From contig JAAYOC010000021.1 of NCBI GenBank assembly GCA_012520505.1, forward strand, positions 62,001 through 126,000: 64,000 nucleotides of DNA, in the 5' to 3' direction. The DNA comes from Oscillospiraceae bacterium. GTDB taxonomy: Bacteria; Bacillota; Clostridia; Oscillospirales; Acutalibacteraceae. Numbering within the stretch: position 1 is the stretch's first letter; each line of letters begins with the position of its first letter. The notes beneath the pieces are model-generated. The model was not told where the DNA came from. It saw only the letters and a list, made by a program, of their open reading frames with translations, and made no database searches. Made by a program: the position numbers and the translations under genes. Of the stretch, positions 35,778-43,742 are shown piece by piece.

Positions 35778-36842
35778 TTGCAAGAGAAAAAGAGAGTTTC
35801 TATTTTAACATTTCCAAGAGCAATTAATTATGGTGCTGTGTTACAGGCAGTTGCATTGGCAAAAAAACTTGAAAATAGTAATGCAGAGGTAGTTTTTTTA
35901 GATCATTATTGTGAATCCGTCGAAAAAGATAATAAACTTTTTGATTTTGGAAGATTAAGAGATATCAAATATGTTATTGCCCATGTTTTAAATATGCCAA
36001 TAGCTATTGTACGAAAAAAAAGGTTTAGACGTTTTCAAAACAAGCATATGAAATTTGTTAAGTCTACTGCTAACACTGATATTATAGTGGTTGGAAGTGA
36101 TCAGGTTTGGAATTATAATCTAACTGGAAATGATTGGTTTTATTTTTTAAATCAAAGTGATACGGAATATAAAAAGGTAGCATATGCTGCAAGTTTTGGT
36201 ATAAGTACAGTAGCACAAGAATATCAAGATGTTTTACGTCCATTTTTGAATGATTTTGATTATATTGCAGTTCGAGAAGAAACAGCGGTTAATATCATAA
36301 AAAAAATAATAAACAAGAATATACCTCTTGTTCTTGATCCAACACTTTTATTAACACCAAAACAGTGGAAACAGATAATTCGGTATAAAGAAATAGATGA
36401 TAGTTATATTTTTGTATATACAGTGCATAGAAGTAATGAATTATGGGATTTTGCATATTTTTTATCGAGAGAATTTAATTTACCGATAAAAACAGTGTCA
36501 AGTTCTGTATTTCATAATTACAGGGCAAAAACATGTTTTGCAGCAAGTCCCGAAAAATGGCTTGAATTATTATCAAATGCTGAATATGTTGTTACAAATT
36601 CATTTCATGGATTAGCATTTTCCTTGAATTTTAATAAACAAGTTTATTATGAAGTATCAGTTAAAGGTGGCGACGTGGGTTCACGACTTGTTGATATGGC
36701 AGATAGGTATGAAATATCAAATCAAGAAATATCAAGAAACTGGAAATCATTTTCAAAAATAAATTATGATAAAGTGAACGTAAGTATAGAAGATGATAGA
36801 AAAAAGTCAGAGAAATATATAGATAGTTTTTTAGAGAATTAA
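35778..36842 (+). CDS. Polysaccharide pyruvyl transferase family protein (WcaK/CsaB-like)
   Basis: This protein is expected to place a pyruvyl ketal, or a related group, on a surface polysaccharide. VSILTFPRAINYGAVLQAVAL at the N-terminus, VVGSDQVWNYNL (~residues 97-108), the two-domain layout with LVLDPTLLL, and TNSFHGLAFSLNF near the C-terminus are typical. The start is set at TTG 35778, 8 nt after AAGGAAG; the GTG at 35772 is too close to that site. The F420-type iron-sulfur protein three genes on is a frequent companion of this family. Confidence 0.82.
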   Translation: MQEKKRVSILTFPRAINYGAVLQAVALAKKLENSNAEVVFLDHYCESVEKDNKLFDFGRLRDIKYVIAHVLNMPIAIVRKKRFRRFQNKHMKFVKSTANTDIIVVGSDQVWNYNLTGNDWFYFLNQSDTEYKKVAYAASFGISTVAQEYQDVLRPFLNDFDYIAVREETAVNIIKKIINKNIPLVLDPTLLLTPKQWKQIIRYKEIDDSYIFVYTVHRSNELWDFAYFLSREFNLPIKTVSSSVFHNYRAKTCFAASPEKWLELLSNAEYVVTNSFHGLAFSLNFNKQVYYEVSVKGGDVGSRLVDMADRYEISNQEISRNWKSFSKINYDKVNVSIEDDRKKSEKYIDSFLEN

Positions 36843-36851
36843 GGTGATTTT

Positions 36852-38264
36852 GTGTCTAATAGAGCGAATGTTTTGGTAAAAAACACTTTGCTTTTTGCCA
36901 TAGGAAACATAGGCTCAAAACTTATACAAATAATGTTAGTACCATATTATACTCGTGTTATGACAGATGTGGAATATGGAACTACAGATATATTGCAGGC
37001 AATAGTTTCTTTACTATTGCCTATTGTTTCTTTAACTATTTATGAGAGTGTATTTCGTTATTCTATGGATGACGAATATGATAAGGTAGCAGTTTTATCA
37101 TCAGGAGTATTTGTTTCTACAATAGGTGCAGTTCTTCTTTGCTTTGTTGCTTTACTAATACAAATAATAAATCCTATCCAGTATGTTTGGTTAATTGTAA
37201 TAAATTCTATAGCGACTTCTTTTAGAAGTTTGTTTTCTCAATATGCTAGAGCAATAAATAGGGTTACTTTATTTACGATAGACAATATCTTATTGACTGT
37301 ATATATTCTTGTTCTAAACATAATATTTTTATCATTTCTAAAAATGGGAATAACGGGATATATGTTGGGATATATACTTGCCAATGTTATATCTTTGTTG
37401 TTTTTATATATAAAGCTTGGCAATGAGAGAAAAATAAATTTACGTTTGATAAAAAAACCTGTTCTAAAAGAACTTCTTTTATATTCTGTGCCATTAATTC
37501 CAAATGCAATTTGTTGGTGGCTTTCAAATTTTTTTGATAGAATTATGATAACAACAATGGTTAGTGTGGCTGTAAATGGTTTGTATGCGGTAGCACATAA
37601 AGTCCCGAGTTTATTATCAATGTTTGTTGCAATTTTTTTCCAAGCATGGCAAATATCAGCAAATACAGAATTTAAAAAGCAAGATATATCAGAATTTTAT
37701 TCAAAAATATTTGAACAATTATTTGTTACTATTGTATTGGTTTCTTCGGTATTGATTATTTTTTGTAGACCTATAACAGATATTTTTATGGGTGAGGAAT
37801 ATTATAGTTCGTGGAAGTTTATGCCGTATCTTTTACTATCAATGACCTTTTTTTCTTTCGCACAATTTTTAGGTTCGATTTATTCTGCAAACAAAAAAAC
37901 AGGAATGGCTTTTATAACAAATCTTATTGCTATGATTGTAAATGTTTCATTAAACTTTATTTTAATTTCTTCAATAGGAGCTTTGGGTGCATCTATTGCT
38001 TCTGCAAGTAGTTATTTTATTTTATGGGTAATTAGAGTTATTAATACAAGAAAAATTGTACCTTTAAAGTATAAAACAGTGCAAATATATGTAACTATTT
38101 TCATTTTGTTGATGCAAGCTTTGTTAGTTACAAATATTTCGAACGGGTATGGTGTCTATCTAATAAATATAGGATTATGGTTGTTTTTAATTATCATTTT
38201 TAAAAACACCATAAAGGAAATTGTTAATTTTTTTCTTGGAATTCTTAAACGTATGAAAAGGTGA
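36852..38264 (+). CDS. Wzx-type oligosaccharide flippase
   Basis: This MOP-superfamily flippase moves lipid-linked repeat units across the membrane. The N-terminus VLVKNTLLFAIGNIGSKLIQIMLVPYYTRVMTDVEYGTTDI is typical. About 14 helices over 470 residues fit. WWLSNFFDRIMI and GLYAVAHKVPSLLSMF are common Wzx segments. Together with the polymerase at 32.8 kb this marks a Wzx/Wzy-dependent pathway. The start is a GTG with AAGGTGA upstream. It is 6 bp from the next gene. Confidence 0.9.
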   Translation: MSNRANVLVKNTLLFAIGNIGSKLIQIMLVPYYTRVMTDVEYGTTDILQAIVSLLLPIVSLTIYESVFRYSMDDEYDKVAVLSSGVFVSTIGAVLLCFVALLIQIINPIQYVWLIVINSIATSFRSLFSQYARAINRVTLFTIDNILLTVYILVLNIIFLSFLKMGITGYMLGYILANVISLLFLYIKLGNERKINLRLIKKPVLKELLLYSVPLIPNAICWWLSNFFDRIMITTMVSVAVNGLYAVAHKVPSLLSMFVAIFFQAWQISANTEFKKQDISEFYSKIFEQLFVTIVLVSSVLIIFCRPITDIFMGEEYYSSWKFMPYLLLSMTFFSFAQFLGSIYSANKKTGMAFITNLIAMIVNVSLNFILISSIGALGASIASASSYFILWVIRVINTRKIVPLKYKTVQIYVTIFILLMQALLVTNISNGYGVYLINIGLWLFLIIIFKNTIKEIVNFFLGILKRMKR

Positions 38265-38270
38265 TTTAAA

Positions 38271-39407
38271 ATGAACAAAGTTTTTGAATCAATCTATTCT
38301 TGTTCAGGATGTGCTGGGTGTGCATATCTTTGCCCAACAAAGGCTATACAAATGCGTGAATTTGAATATGATTTTATGTATCCGGTTATTGACATGAGAA
38401 AATGTATAGACTGCGGTATTTGTAAGGAATTTTGTTCTTTTAGCAATAGAGAAAATTCAAAAAAATCAATTCAGGCATATGCTGTTAAAAATAAAGATGA
38501 CATTAGAATGGAAAGTTCTTCGGGAGGTTTTTTTACAGAAATAGCTAATCAGTTTATCTCTAAAGGAGATATAGTTTATGGTGCAATTTTTAGTGAAAAT
38601 ATGGATGTGGTTCATAGTAGAGCTGTAAGTGAATGTGAAGTAATTAAAATGCGTGGTTCAAAATATGTCCAAAGTGATATTTCTAAAGTTTTTGAGTCTG
38701 TTGAAAGAGATTTATCAAGTGGAAAAAAAGTTTTGTTTACGGGAACTCCTTGTCAAGTATCAGCTATTAATAAAGTTTTTCTATCTAATTTTCCAGAGAC
38801 TTTATTCACTATAGATATAGTTTGCCATGGTGTGCCAGGGGTTTCTATTTGGAGAGATTATGTAAAATTTATTGAGTCAATTTATAATAAAAAGATTGTT
38901 GATTTTAAATTTAGAGACAAAAAACAAGCATGGCGTTCGTATAAAACAAAAATCATATTTTCTGATGATACAATTGTGGAAGATAATAATATTACAGGTA
39001 GCTTTACCGAATTATTTAGATATGATGTTTCTTTAAGACCTTCATGTACACAATGTGTTTTTGCGTCAACAAAACGGCAAGGAGATATAACAATTGGAGA
39101 TTTTTGGGGAATAGAAAATGTTTTCCCGGAAATGGATGATAATAAAGGTGTTTCAGCAGTTTTGATTAATACAACAAAAGGTTTGGAAATGTTTAGAAGT
39201 TTGAAAAAATTAGAAATTAAATCTTGTGCATTACAGGATGTATATAAAAAACAACTAAATTTTTTTGTTCCAAGTTCATATTCAAACAAGGCAAATGCAT
39301 TTAAACACGATTATATTAATAAAGATTTTGATACGGTATTAAGAAAATATACCAGAGTTGGTTTTAGACGAAGAATAGTAGATTTTATTAAAAGCATCTT
39401 AAAATAA
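38271..39407 (+). CDS. Ferredoxin-type protein with F420-hydrogenase beta-subunit C-terminal domain
   Basis: Two 4Fe-4S clusters are predicted at the N-terminus: CSGCAGCAYLCP and CIDCGICKEFC. A FrhB-like domain follows, with SSSGGFFTEIANQFI, GSKYVQSDI, VLFTGTPCQVSAI and a final ITIGDFWGIE. In other genomes this combination accompanies polysaccharide pyruvyl transferases in surface polymer loci. A redox modification of the glycan is likely, but the reaction is not established. The protein is cytoplasmic. No F420 biosynthesis genes are seen, so a flavin is the more likely cofactor. Confidence 0.83.
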   Translation: MNKVFESIYSCSGCAGCAYLCPTKAIQMREFEYDFMYPVIDMRKCIDCGICKEFCSFSNRENSKKSIQAYAVKNKDDIRMESSSGGFFTEIANQFISKGDIVYGAIFSENMDVVHSRAVSECEVIKMRGSKYVQSDISKVFESVERDLSSGKKVLFTGTPCQVSAINKVFLSNFPETLFTIDIVCHGVPGVSIWRDYVKFIESIYNKKIVDFKFRDKKQAWRSYKTKIIFSDDTIVEDNNITGSFTELFRYDVSLRPSCTQCVFASTKRQGDITIGDFWGIENVFPEMDDNKGVSAVLINTTKGLEMFRSLKKLEIKSCALQDVYKKQLNFFVPSSYSNKANAFKHDYINKDFDTVLRKYTRVGFRRRIVDFIKSILK

Positions 39408-39594
39408 TTACACTACAGAAAAGATGGCAATGAAAGTTAAACAATCAAGATTAATTATTAGGTAGGCATATTTATACAAGTTGTTTTTGGTGTTATTTTA
39501 TATTGTGTAGTTGATATGTGTGAACAAAGGGGATAGCACGTAATAAGCTTAATTAGATATGGTACTAAATATCGTTTAATGCTTTTTAAAGGGT

Positions 39595-39629
39595 TTGTTT
39601 TGCAGTAGCATTATGATATAATGCTACTG
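39595..39629 (+). promoter_or_regulatory. Promoter whose -10 box lies inside a perfect inverted repeat
   Basis: CAGTAGCATTAT (39603-39614) and its exact complement at 39618-39629 are separated by 3 bp. The -10 TATAAT (39617-39622) falls at the spacer and right arm, and TTGTTT (39595-39600) is a -35 at 16 bp. The start of transcription would be at the end of the repeat, so it acts as DNA, probably an operator for a dimeric repressor. It precedes the sugar transferase at 39654. Confidence 0.6.
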
Positions 39630-39653
39630 ACTCCGTTTTAAGGATGAGATTGT

Positions 39654-41018
39654 TTGAATATGAAGAAAATGAAAAAAAATCATAGTAATGATGAATATAT
39701 AAAAATGACTCGATTTTTGGCGTCAGTTGTTATTCTTATAGCATTGACAGCTGTTTTTGCGTTAATTTGGTTTCAAATAAATGCAGAAATTGAGGTAATG
39801 CCTTTTGCAAAAAAAGGACATTATTTGATTATCGCACTTTATTTTGCACTTCAGTATATTTTTTCTCGTACATATGGGGCATTTAGAATAGGTTACTACA
39901 AGGCTTGGGATATTATTTTATCTCAAACTTTAGCTACAATGATTGTTGATGTGCTCATGTATGCAATTATGAGCCTTATTGCTCGTAAGTTGCTGCCAAT
40001 TTTACCTATGATTAATCTCTTTGTACTACAACTTGGTATTACCATTATTTGGACAATGTCTGCGACGCTGGTGTATAAAAGGATTTATCCACCACGTCGC
40101 TTAGTTGTTGTTTATCATGACCGCTCTGCAGCTGATTTGGTACGTAAGATGTCAGTTAGAGATGACAAATATCATATCTGTGAAGCTATTGACCTTGACA
40201 GGGGATTTAAAGAGGTTTGTAAATGTATTTTGGCATATGATGGTGCTGTAATTTATGATTTACCATCTTCTGAAAGAAATGATCTGTTAAAATTTTGTTA
40301 CGTTAATGATAAACGTGCATATGTGACACCTAAGATTTCAGATATATTTATTCGCGGTGGTGAAAATATACATCTTTTTGATACGCCACTTCTTTTGTGT
40401 AGAAATAGTGGCCTTACTTTTGAAGAACGTTTTTTTAAGCGACTGATTGACGTTGTTGTTTCTATAGTTGGTTTGATTTTTGCTGCACTTCCAATGTTAA
40501 TTACTGCTATTGCAATAAAGGCTTATGATGGTGGTCCAGTATTTTTTAGACAAGAGCGTGTTACTAAAGATGGAAAAGTATTTAAAATTATAAAATTTAG
40601 AAGCATGAAAGTTGATGCCGACGAAGAAAGAGGGGAAGCATATTCTGCGATGAAGGATGATGATAGGATAACCCCTGTAGGTAAGGTTATTCGTTCTTTT
40701 AGATTGGATGAATTTCCACAGTTTTTGAATGTTTTAAAGGGAGATATGTCTGTTGTTGGTCCACGCCCTGAGATGCTTGAAAATGTACGTGATTACACAG
40801 AAGAGTTACCAGAATTCAATTTTCGTCATAAGGTTAAAGCAGGTCTTACCGGTTATGCACAAATCTTTGGGAAATATAATACAACTGCGTATGATAAGCT
40901 AAAACTAGATCTTTATTACATTGAAAATTATTCAATCCGTGTCGATATTAGACTCATACTTATGACCATTAAAGTACTGTTCATGCGAGAGAGTACTGAA
41001 GGTTTTGATGAAACATAG
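39654..41018 (+). CDS. Polyprenyl-phosphate hexose-1-phosphate transferase, WbaP/WcaJ-like
   Basis: This large initiating transferase has four N-terminal helices (~residues 18-40, 53-70, 78-110, 118-140) and a CoA-binding-like middle. The catalytic C-terminal domain starts ERFFKRLIDVVVSIVGLIFAALPMLITAIAI and has FFRQERVTKDGKVFKIIKFRSMKVDADEE, SFRLDEFPQFLNVLKGDMSVVGPRPE and KAGLTGYAQIFGKY. It would load a hexose phosphate, such as Glc or Gal, on undecaprenyl phosphate. It is the second initiating enzyme in the locus besides the PglC-like one. The start is a TTG 6 nt after AAGGATGAG; an ATG two codons later is possible. Confidence 0.9.
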   Translation: MNMKKMKKNHSNDEYIKMTRFLASVVILIALTAVFALIWFQINAEIEVMPFAKKGHYLIIALYFALQYIFSRTYGAFRIGYYKAWDIILSQTLATMIVDVLMYAIMSLIARKLLPILPMINLFVLQLGITIIWTMSATLVYKRIYPPRRLVVVYHDRSAADLVRKMSVRDDKYHICEAIDLDRGFKEVCKCILAYDGAVIYDLPSSERNDLLKFCYVNDKRAYVTPKISDIFIRGGENIHLFDTPLLLCRNSGLTFEERFFKRLIDVVVSIVGLIFAALPMLITAIAIKAYDGGPVFFRQERVTKDGKVFKIIKFRSMKVDADEERGEAYSAMKDDDRITPVGKVIRSFRLDEFPQFLNVLKGDMSVVGPRPEMLENVRDYTEELPEFNFRHKVKAGLTGYAQIFGKYNTTAYDKLKLDLYYIENYSIRVDIRLILMTIKVLFMRESTEGFDET

Positions 41019-41042
41019 ATTTATTTCTTTTTTTGTTTTTTA

Positions 41043-41075
41043 AAAGGTAGCTATTTTTAGTTGCCTTTTTATTTT
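41043..41075 (+). terminator. Terminator at the end of the polysaccharide locus
   Basis: AAAGGTAGCTA and TAGTTGCCTTT form an 11-bp RNA stem with two G-U pairs. A T-rich stretch follows (TTATTTTG). It lies 25 bp after the WcaJ-like gene. Confidence 0.75.
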
Positions 41076-41101
41076 GATTGTGAAGAATGGGGGTCTAAAC
41101 A

Positions 41102-41569
41102 ATGTCATTTACAATTGTTAAGGGTGACATTACAAAAATGCAGGTTGATGCTATCGTTAATGCTGCAAATACGAAATTAGCTATGGGTGGCGGTGTTTGC
41201 GGAGCTATATTTAGGGCTGCCGGTGTTAGTGAAATGCAAGTGGCATGTAGTGAGCTTTCACCTATAAAAACAGGTGAGGCGGTTATTACACCCGGATTTA
41301 ATCTTTCTGCAAAGTTTGTTGTTCATACTGCTGGTCCTGTGTATGATCAATCGCAGAAGGAAGAAAGTGAAAAGTTACTTCGTTCAGCTTATATGGAATC
41401 TTTAAAACTTGCATTAGAAAATGGATGTAAGAGTATTGCTTTTCCGTTAATTTCCAGTGGTATTTATGGATATCCGAAGGATGATGCACTTGAGGTTGCT
41501 AAAACTGCTATTAATGATTTTCTTGCTGAGCATGATATGGATGTTTATTTGGTGCTTTTTGGAAAATAG
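41102..41569 (+). CDS. Macrodomain protein (ADP-ribose / O-acetyl-ADP-ribose hydrolase type)
   Basis: The protein is a single macrodomain of 155 residues: FTIVKGDITKMQVDAIVNAANTKLAMGGGVCGAIFRAAG carries the ADP-ribose pocket with Asp and the GGGV loop. ITPGFNLSAKFVVHTAGPVY and FPLISSGIYGYPKDDALEVA complete the fold. It may remove ADP-ribose or acyl groups from proteins or metabolites. No ADP-ribosyltransferase is nearby, so no toxin-antitoxin pairing is supported. GGGGG precedes the ATG. Confidence 0.9.
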   Translation: MSFTIVKGDITKMQVDAIVNAANTKLAMGGGVCGAIFRAAGVSEMQVACSELSPIKTGEAVITPGFNLSAKFVVHTAGPVYDQSQKEESEKLLRSAYMESLKLALENGCKSIAFPLISSGIYGYPKDDALEVAKTAINDFLAEHDMDVYLVLFGK

Positions 41570-41625
41570 GAAAAGGTGTATAATATCAGTGAAAACATAC
41601 GAAGATTCTTGGACGGTGGTGTTTA

Positions 41626-42252
41626 ATGAAGCGCTGTGTAATTGTCGGTGGCGTAAAAATAAACAATTATGAATTTATCCGTAGAAAACTTCGGGCAGAT
41701 GATTTTGTTGTGTTTTGTGACAGTGGGCTTCGGCATATGGAAGGCTTGGGTGTTATGCCAAGTTTGATTGTTGGGGATTTTGACTCCTATGAAAATCCAC
41801 AGTTAGATGTTGAAACCATTGTACTTCCACGTGAAAAGGATGATACGGATACTTTTTTTGCGGCAAAAGAAGCTGTAAAAAGGGGCTATGACGATTTTCT
41901 TTTGATTGGTGTTACCGGTGAAAGAATTGACCATACAATGGGAAATATTTCTATTTTAATGTATCTGGAATCTTTTGGAAAAAGAGGAATTATTATAGAT
42001 GACTATTCTGAAATTTCACTTTTGTCTAAAGCTAGCGGAGTTGTGAGTATTGGAGATGAATATTCTTTCTTTTCACTTATTGCTGTCGAGGGTTCTGCTA
42101 AAGGTGTTACCATTAAAGGGGCGAAGTACCCTTTGGATAATGCGGAAATTTTGCCTGAATACCAATATGGTGTTAGTAATGAAGTGGTGTCTGGAGAAGA
42201 GGCAGTGGTGAGTGTTGAAGAAGGAAAACTGCTTTTGGTAAAAGTTTTCTAG
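41626..42252 (+). CDS. thiN: Thiamine diphosphokinase
   Basis: This enzyme transfers diphosphate from ATP to thiamine. The conserved sites are CDSGLRHMEGLGVMPSLIVGDFDS, REKDDTDTFFAAKEA and IGVTGERIDHTMGNI. The C-terminal beta-domain (FFSLIAVEGSAKGVTIKGAKYPLDNAEI) binds thiamine. The length of 208 residues is normal. ACGGTGGTG lies before the ATG. A TATAAT at 41579-41584 may be a promoter. No TPP riboswitch is visible upstream. Confidence 0.93.
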   Translation: MKRCVIVGGVKINNYEFIRRKLRADDFVVFCDSGLRHMEGLGVMPSLIVGDFDSYENPQLDVETIVLPREKDDTDTFFAAKEAVKRGYDDFLLIGVTGERIDHTMGNISILMYLESFGKRGIIIDDYSEISLLSKASGVVSIGDEYSFFSLIAVEGSAKGVTIKGAKYPLDNAEILPEYQYGVSNEVVSGEEAVVSVEEGKLLLVKVF

Positions 42253-42472
42253 TTGCTCTGGTAAAGGTTTTCTAGCTAATCTGGCGAAGAGTATAAAATG
42301 AAAATAATATAGATATTATGATAGATATTGCGACAAATATTACGTATTATAACAAGTCATAGACATCGATCGGAAGGTAATGTTAGACATTATAAACGTT
42401 ATAGATACCACGAATATTACGAGTAATACAGATGCTATAGATGTCATGGCTATAACGATATTAATATTGAGC

Positions 42473-42508
42473 AAATCCTCATTGTTGTAAGCAACAATGA
42501 GGATTTTT
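42473..42508 (+). terminator. Strong hairpin terminator upstream of the phosphonate operon
   Basis: A 15-bp perfect stem (AAATCCTCATTGTTG with its complement) and loop TAAG are followed by TT. It lies 220 bp after thiN and 150 bp before phnD, so it can end the thiN transcript or act as a leader terminator for phn. Confidence 0.8.
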
Positions 42509-42547
42509 GTATTAATGGTTGGTTTTTGCTCATAAAAGGAGGTTTTT

Positions 42548-42619
42548 TTGCTTAAAAAGAAATACTTTACTTATCTTTTACCAAAATTAAGTTATGGATT
42601 TTACATTTTGACTGCATAA
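42548..42619 (+). CDS. Possible 23-residue leader peptide
   Basis: A TTG start at 42548 is preceded by AAAAGGAGG at ideal spacing (5 nt). The frame reads MLKKKYFTYLLPKLSYGFYI, then LTA, and stops at 42619, 39 bp before phnD. The strong ribosome binding site without any longer gene suggests a translated leader. The peptide is basic, hydrophobic and tyrosine-rich. It might regulate the phosphonate operon by translation, or be chance. Confidence 0.3.
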   Translation: MLKKKYFTYLLPKLSYGFYILTA

Positions 42620-42658
42620 TCAACCTGCAAATATTTTTTTGAAGGAGAGAAAAATAAA

Positions 42659-43717
42659 ATGCAAAAAAACGTATTTACAAAAATAATTTCAGTGCTTGTA
42701 CTTCTTGCTATTATGGTAACTAGTATGGCAGCTTGCAAAACAGATGAGGGAACAACACCTGATACAGGTGGAGAGAAAAAGAATACAGACCCTATTATTG
42801 TAACATGGTATCCAAATGAGTCATCAGACACACACAAAGCCGTTCGTGACGAAGTTGGTAAACTTATTACAAAGGCAACAGGCAGAGAAGTTAAGCATAA
42901 GCTTACAACTGACTATACAATTGCTATTGAAGCAATTGCAAATGGTACAGCTGACCTTGCGTTCGCAATGGGTGCAGTTGGATACATTGATGCAAAAGAT
43001 AAGAATCCGGAAATTAATGTTCTTTTTGTAAACAGTGACGAAAACTGGAAACTTGATGGTGCTAAGTACTTTGCATGGATTGCAGTTCAAAAGGAAAAGG
43101 CTAATGATTATAAGAGTGGTGACACTTATACAATTGACAACATCAAGGGTAAGAAGTTTTCATTCGTTTCAAATAGCTCAACATCAGGATTCAGAGTTCC
43201 TACTTCAACAATAATTGAACATTTTAAGAGTGATAACTTAGACGAAGATAAGCTTGTTGAAGGCGGCAAAGGTAAGTTTTTTAAAGAAGTACTCTTTGGT
43301 GGTTCTCACCAGGGTTCAGCAGTTTACCTTCTTAGCGGAAGCGCTGATGCCGCAGCTTTCTGTGACATTGAGTTACAACCATATATTGAGCTTAAGTCCG
43401 GTAAAGGAAACGAAGTTGGCGATGTATACGCTGTAAGAAAGGGTGCTGACGCTCCATTCGACCAGTATGTTGGAAAAGAGTTTACTATTATAGCTTCCAC
43501 TCCGGTATTTAACGGTCCAAACGTTTATAATCCAAAGAATTTAAGTAAAGAAGAAATTAAAGCGATACAGGATCTTTTCACTTCAGAAGAAGTAGCAAGT
43601 AACCCAATCCTTTTCTATGATGATACAGTTGAAGGTGCAGTTGGATTATACAAAAAATCTAAGAGCTACGGTTTCGTTCTTGCAGAGGATTCATGGTATG
43701 ACCCATACCGCAAATAA
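42659..43717 (+). CDS. phnD: Phosphonate ABC transporter, substrate-binding lipoprotein
   Basis: This is a membrane-anchored binding protein for phosphonates. The lipoprotein signal peptide ends SMAAC (Cys at residue ~23). The mature part begins with an acidic linker, then IVTWYPNESSDTHKAVRDEVGKLI. ADLAFAMGAVGYI, SFVSNSSTSGFRVPTS and GGSHQGSAVYLLSGSADAAAFC are PhnD-family ligand-site segments. GAAGGAGAG precedes the ATG. It heads a >13-kb operon. Confidence 0.92.
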   Translation: MQKNVFTKIISVLVLLAIMVTSMAACKTDEGTTPDTGGEKKNTDPIIVTWYPNESSDTHKAVRDEVGKLITKATGREVKHKLTTDYTIAIEAIANGTADLAFAMGAVGYIDAKDKNPEINVLFVNSDENWKLDGAKYFAWIAVQKEKANDYKSGDTYTIDNIKGKKFSFVSNSSTSGFRVPTSTIIEHFKSDNLDEDKLVEGGKGKFFKEVLFGGSHQGSAVYLLSGSADAAAFCDIELQPYIELKSGKGNEVGDVYAVRKGADAPFDQYVGKEFTIIASTPVFNGPNVYNPKNLSKEEIKAIQDLFTSEEVASNPILFYDDTVEGAVGLYKKSKSYGFVLAEDSWYDPYRK

Positions 43718-43742
43718 TTTTAAAAGACAGTGATTGAATATT

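Larger units (their letters stand above)
42240..42658 (+). other. Non-coding gap with degenerate repeats before the phosphonate operon
   Basis: The 3' end of thiN is followed by an imperfect ~23-bp tandem copy of TGGTAAAAGTTTTCTAG. About 180 bp of AT-rich sequence follows, with recurring ATAGATATT/ATAGATACC/ATAGATGTC-like units. A strong hairpin (42473-42508) and a short leader ORF (42548-42619) fill the rest. No long gene or known riboswitch is recognised. Confidence 0.6.

Noticed and set aside
39603-39629. Invertible promoter (phase-variable switch)
   Set aside because: The arms are only 12 bp with a 3-bp spacer, so there is no segment to invert, and no invertase gene is near.
41570-41625. 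Possible TPP riboswitch before thiN
   Set aside because: The gap is under 60 bp and contains none of the conserved THI-box sequences.
41102-42252. Macrodomain gene as antitoxin of a DarT-type toxin pair
   Set aside because: The neighbour is a clear thiamine diphosphokinase and no ADP-ribosyltransferase gene is present.
42378-42490. A 36-codon frame with GGAAGG upstream in the repeat-rich gap
   Set aside because: The sequence is simple repeat-derived (Ile/Asp/Thr-rich) and ends in the terminator stem; it is better explained as repeat than gene.
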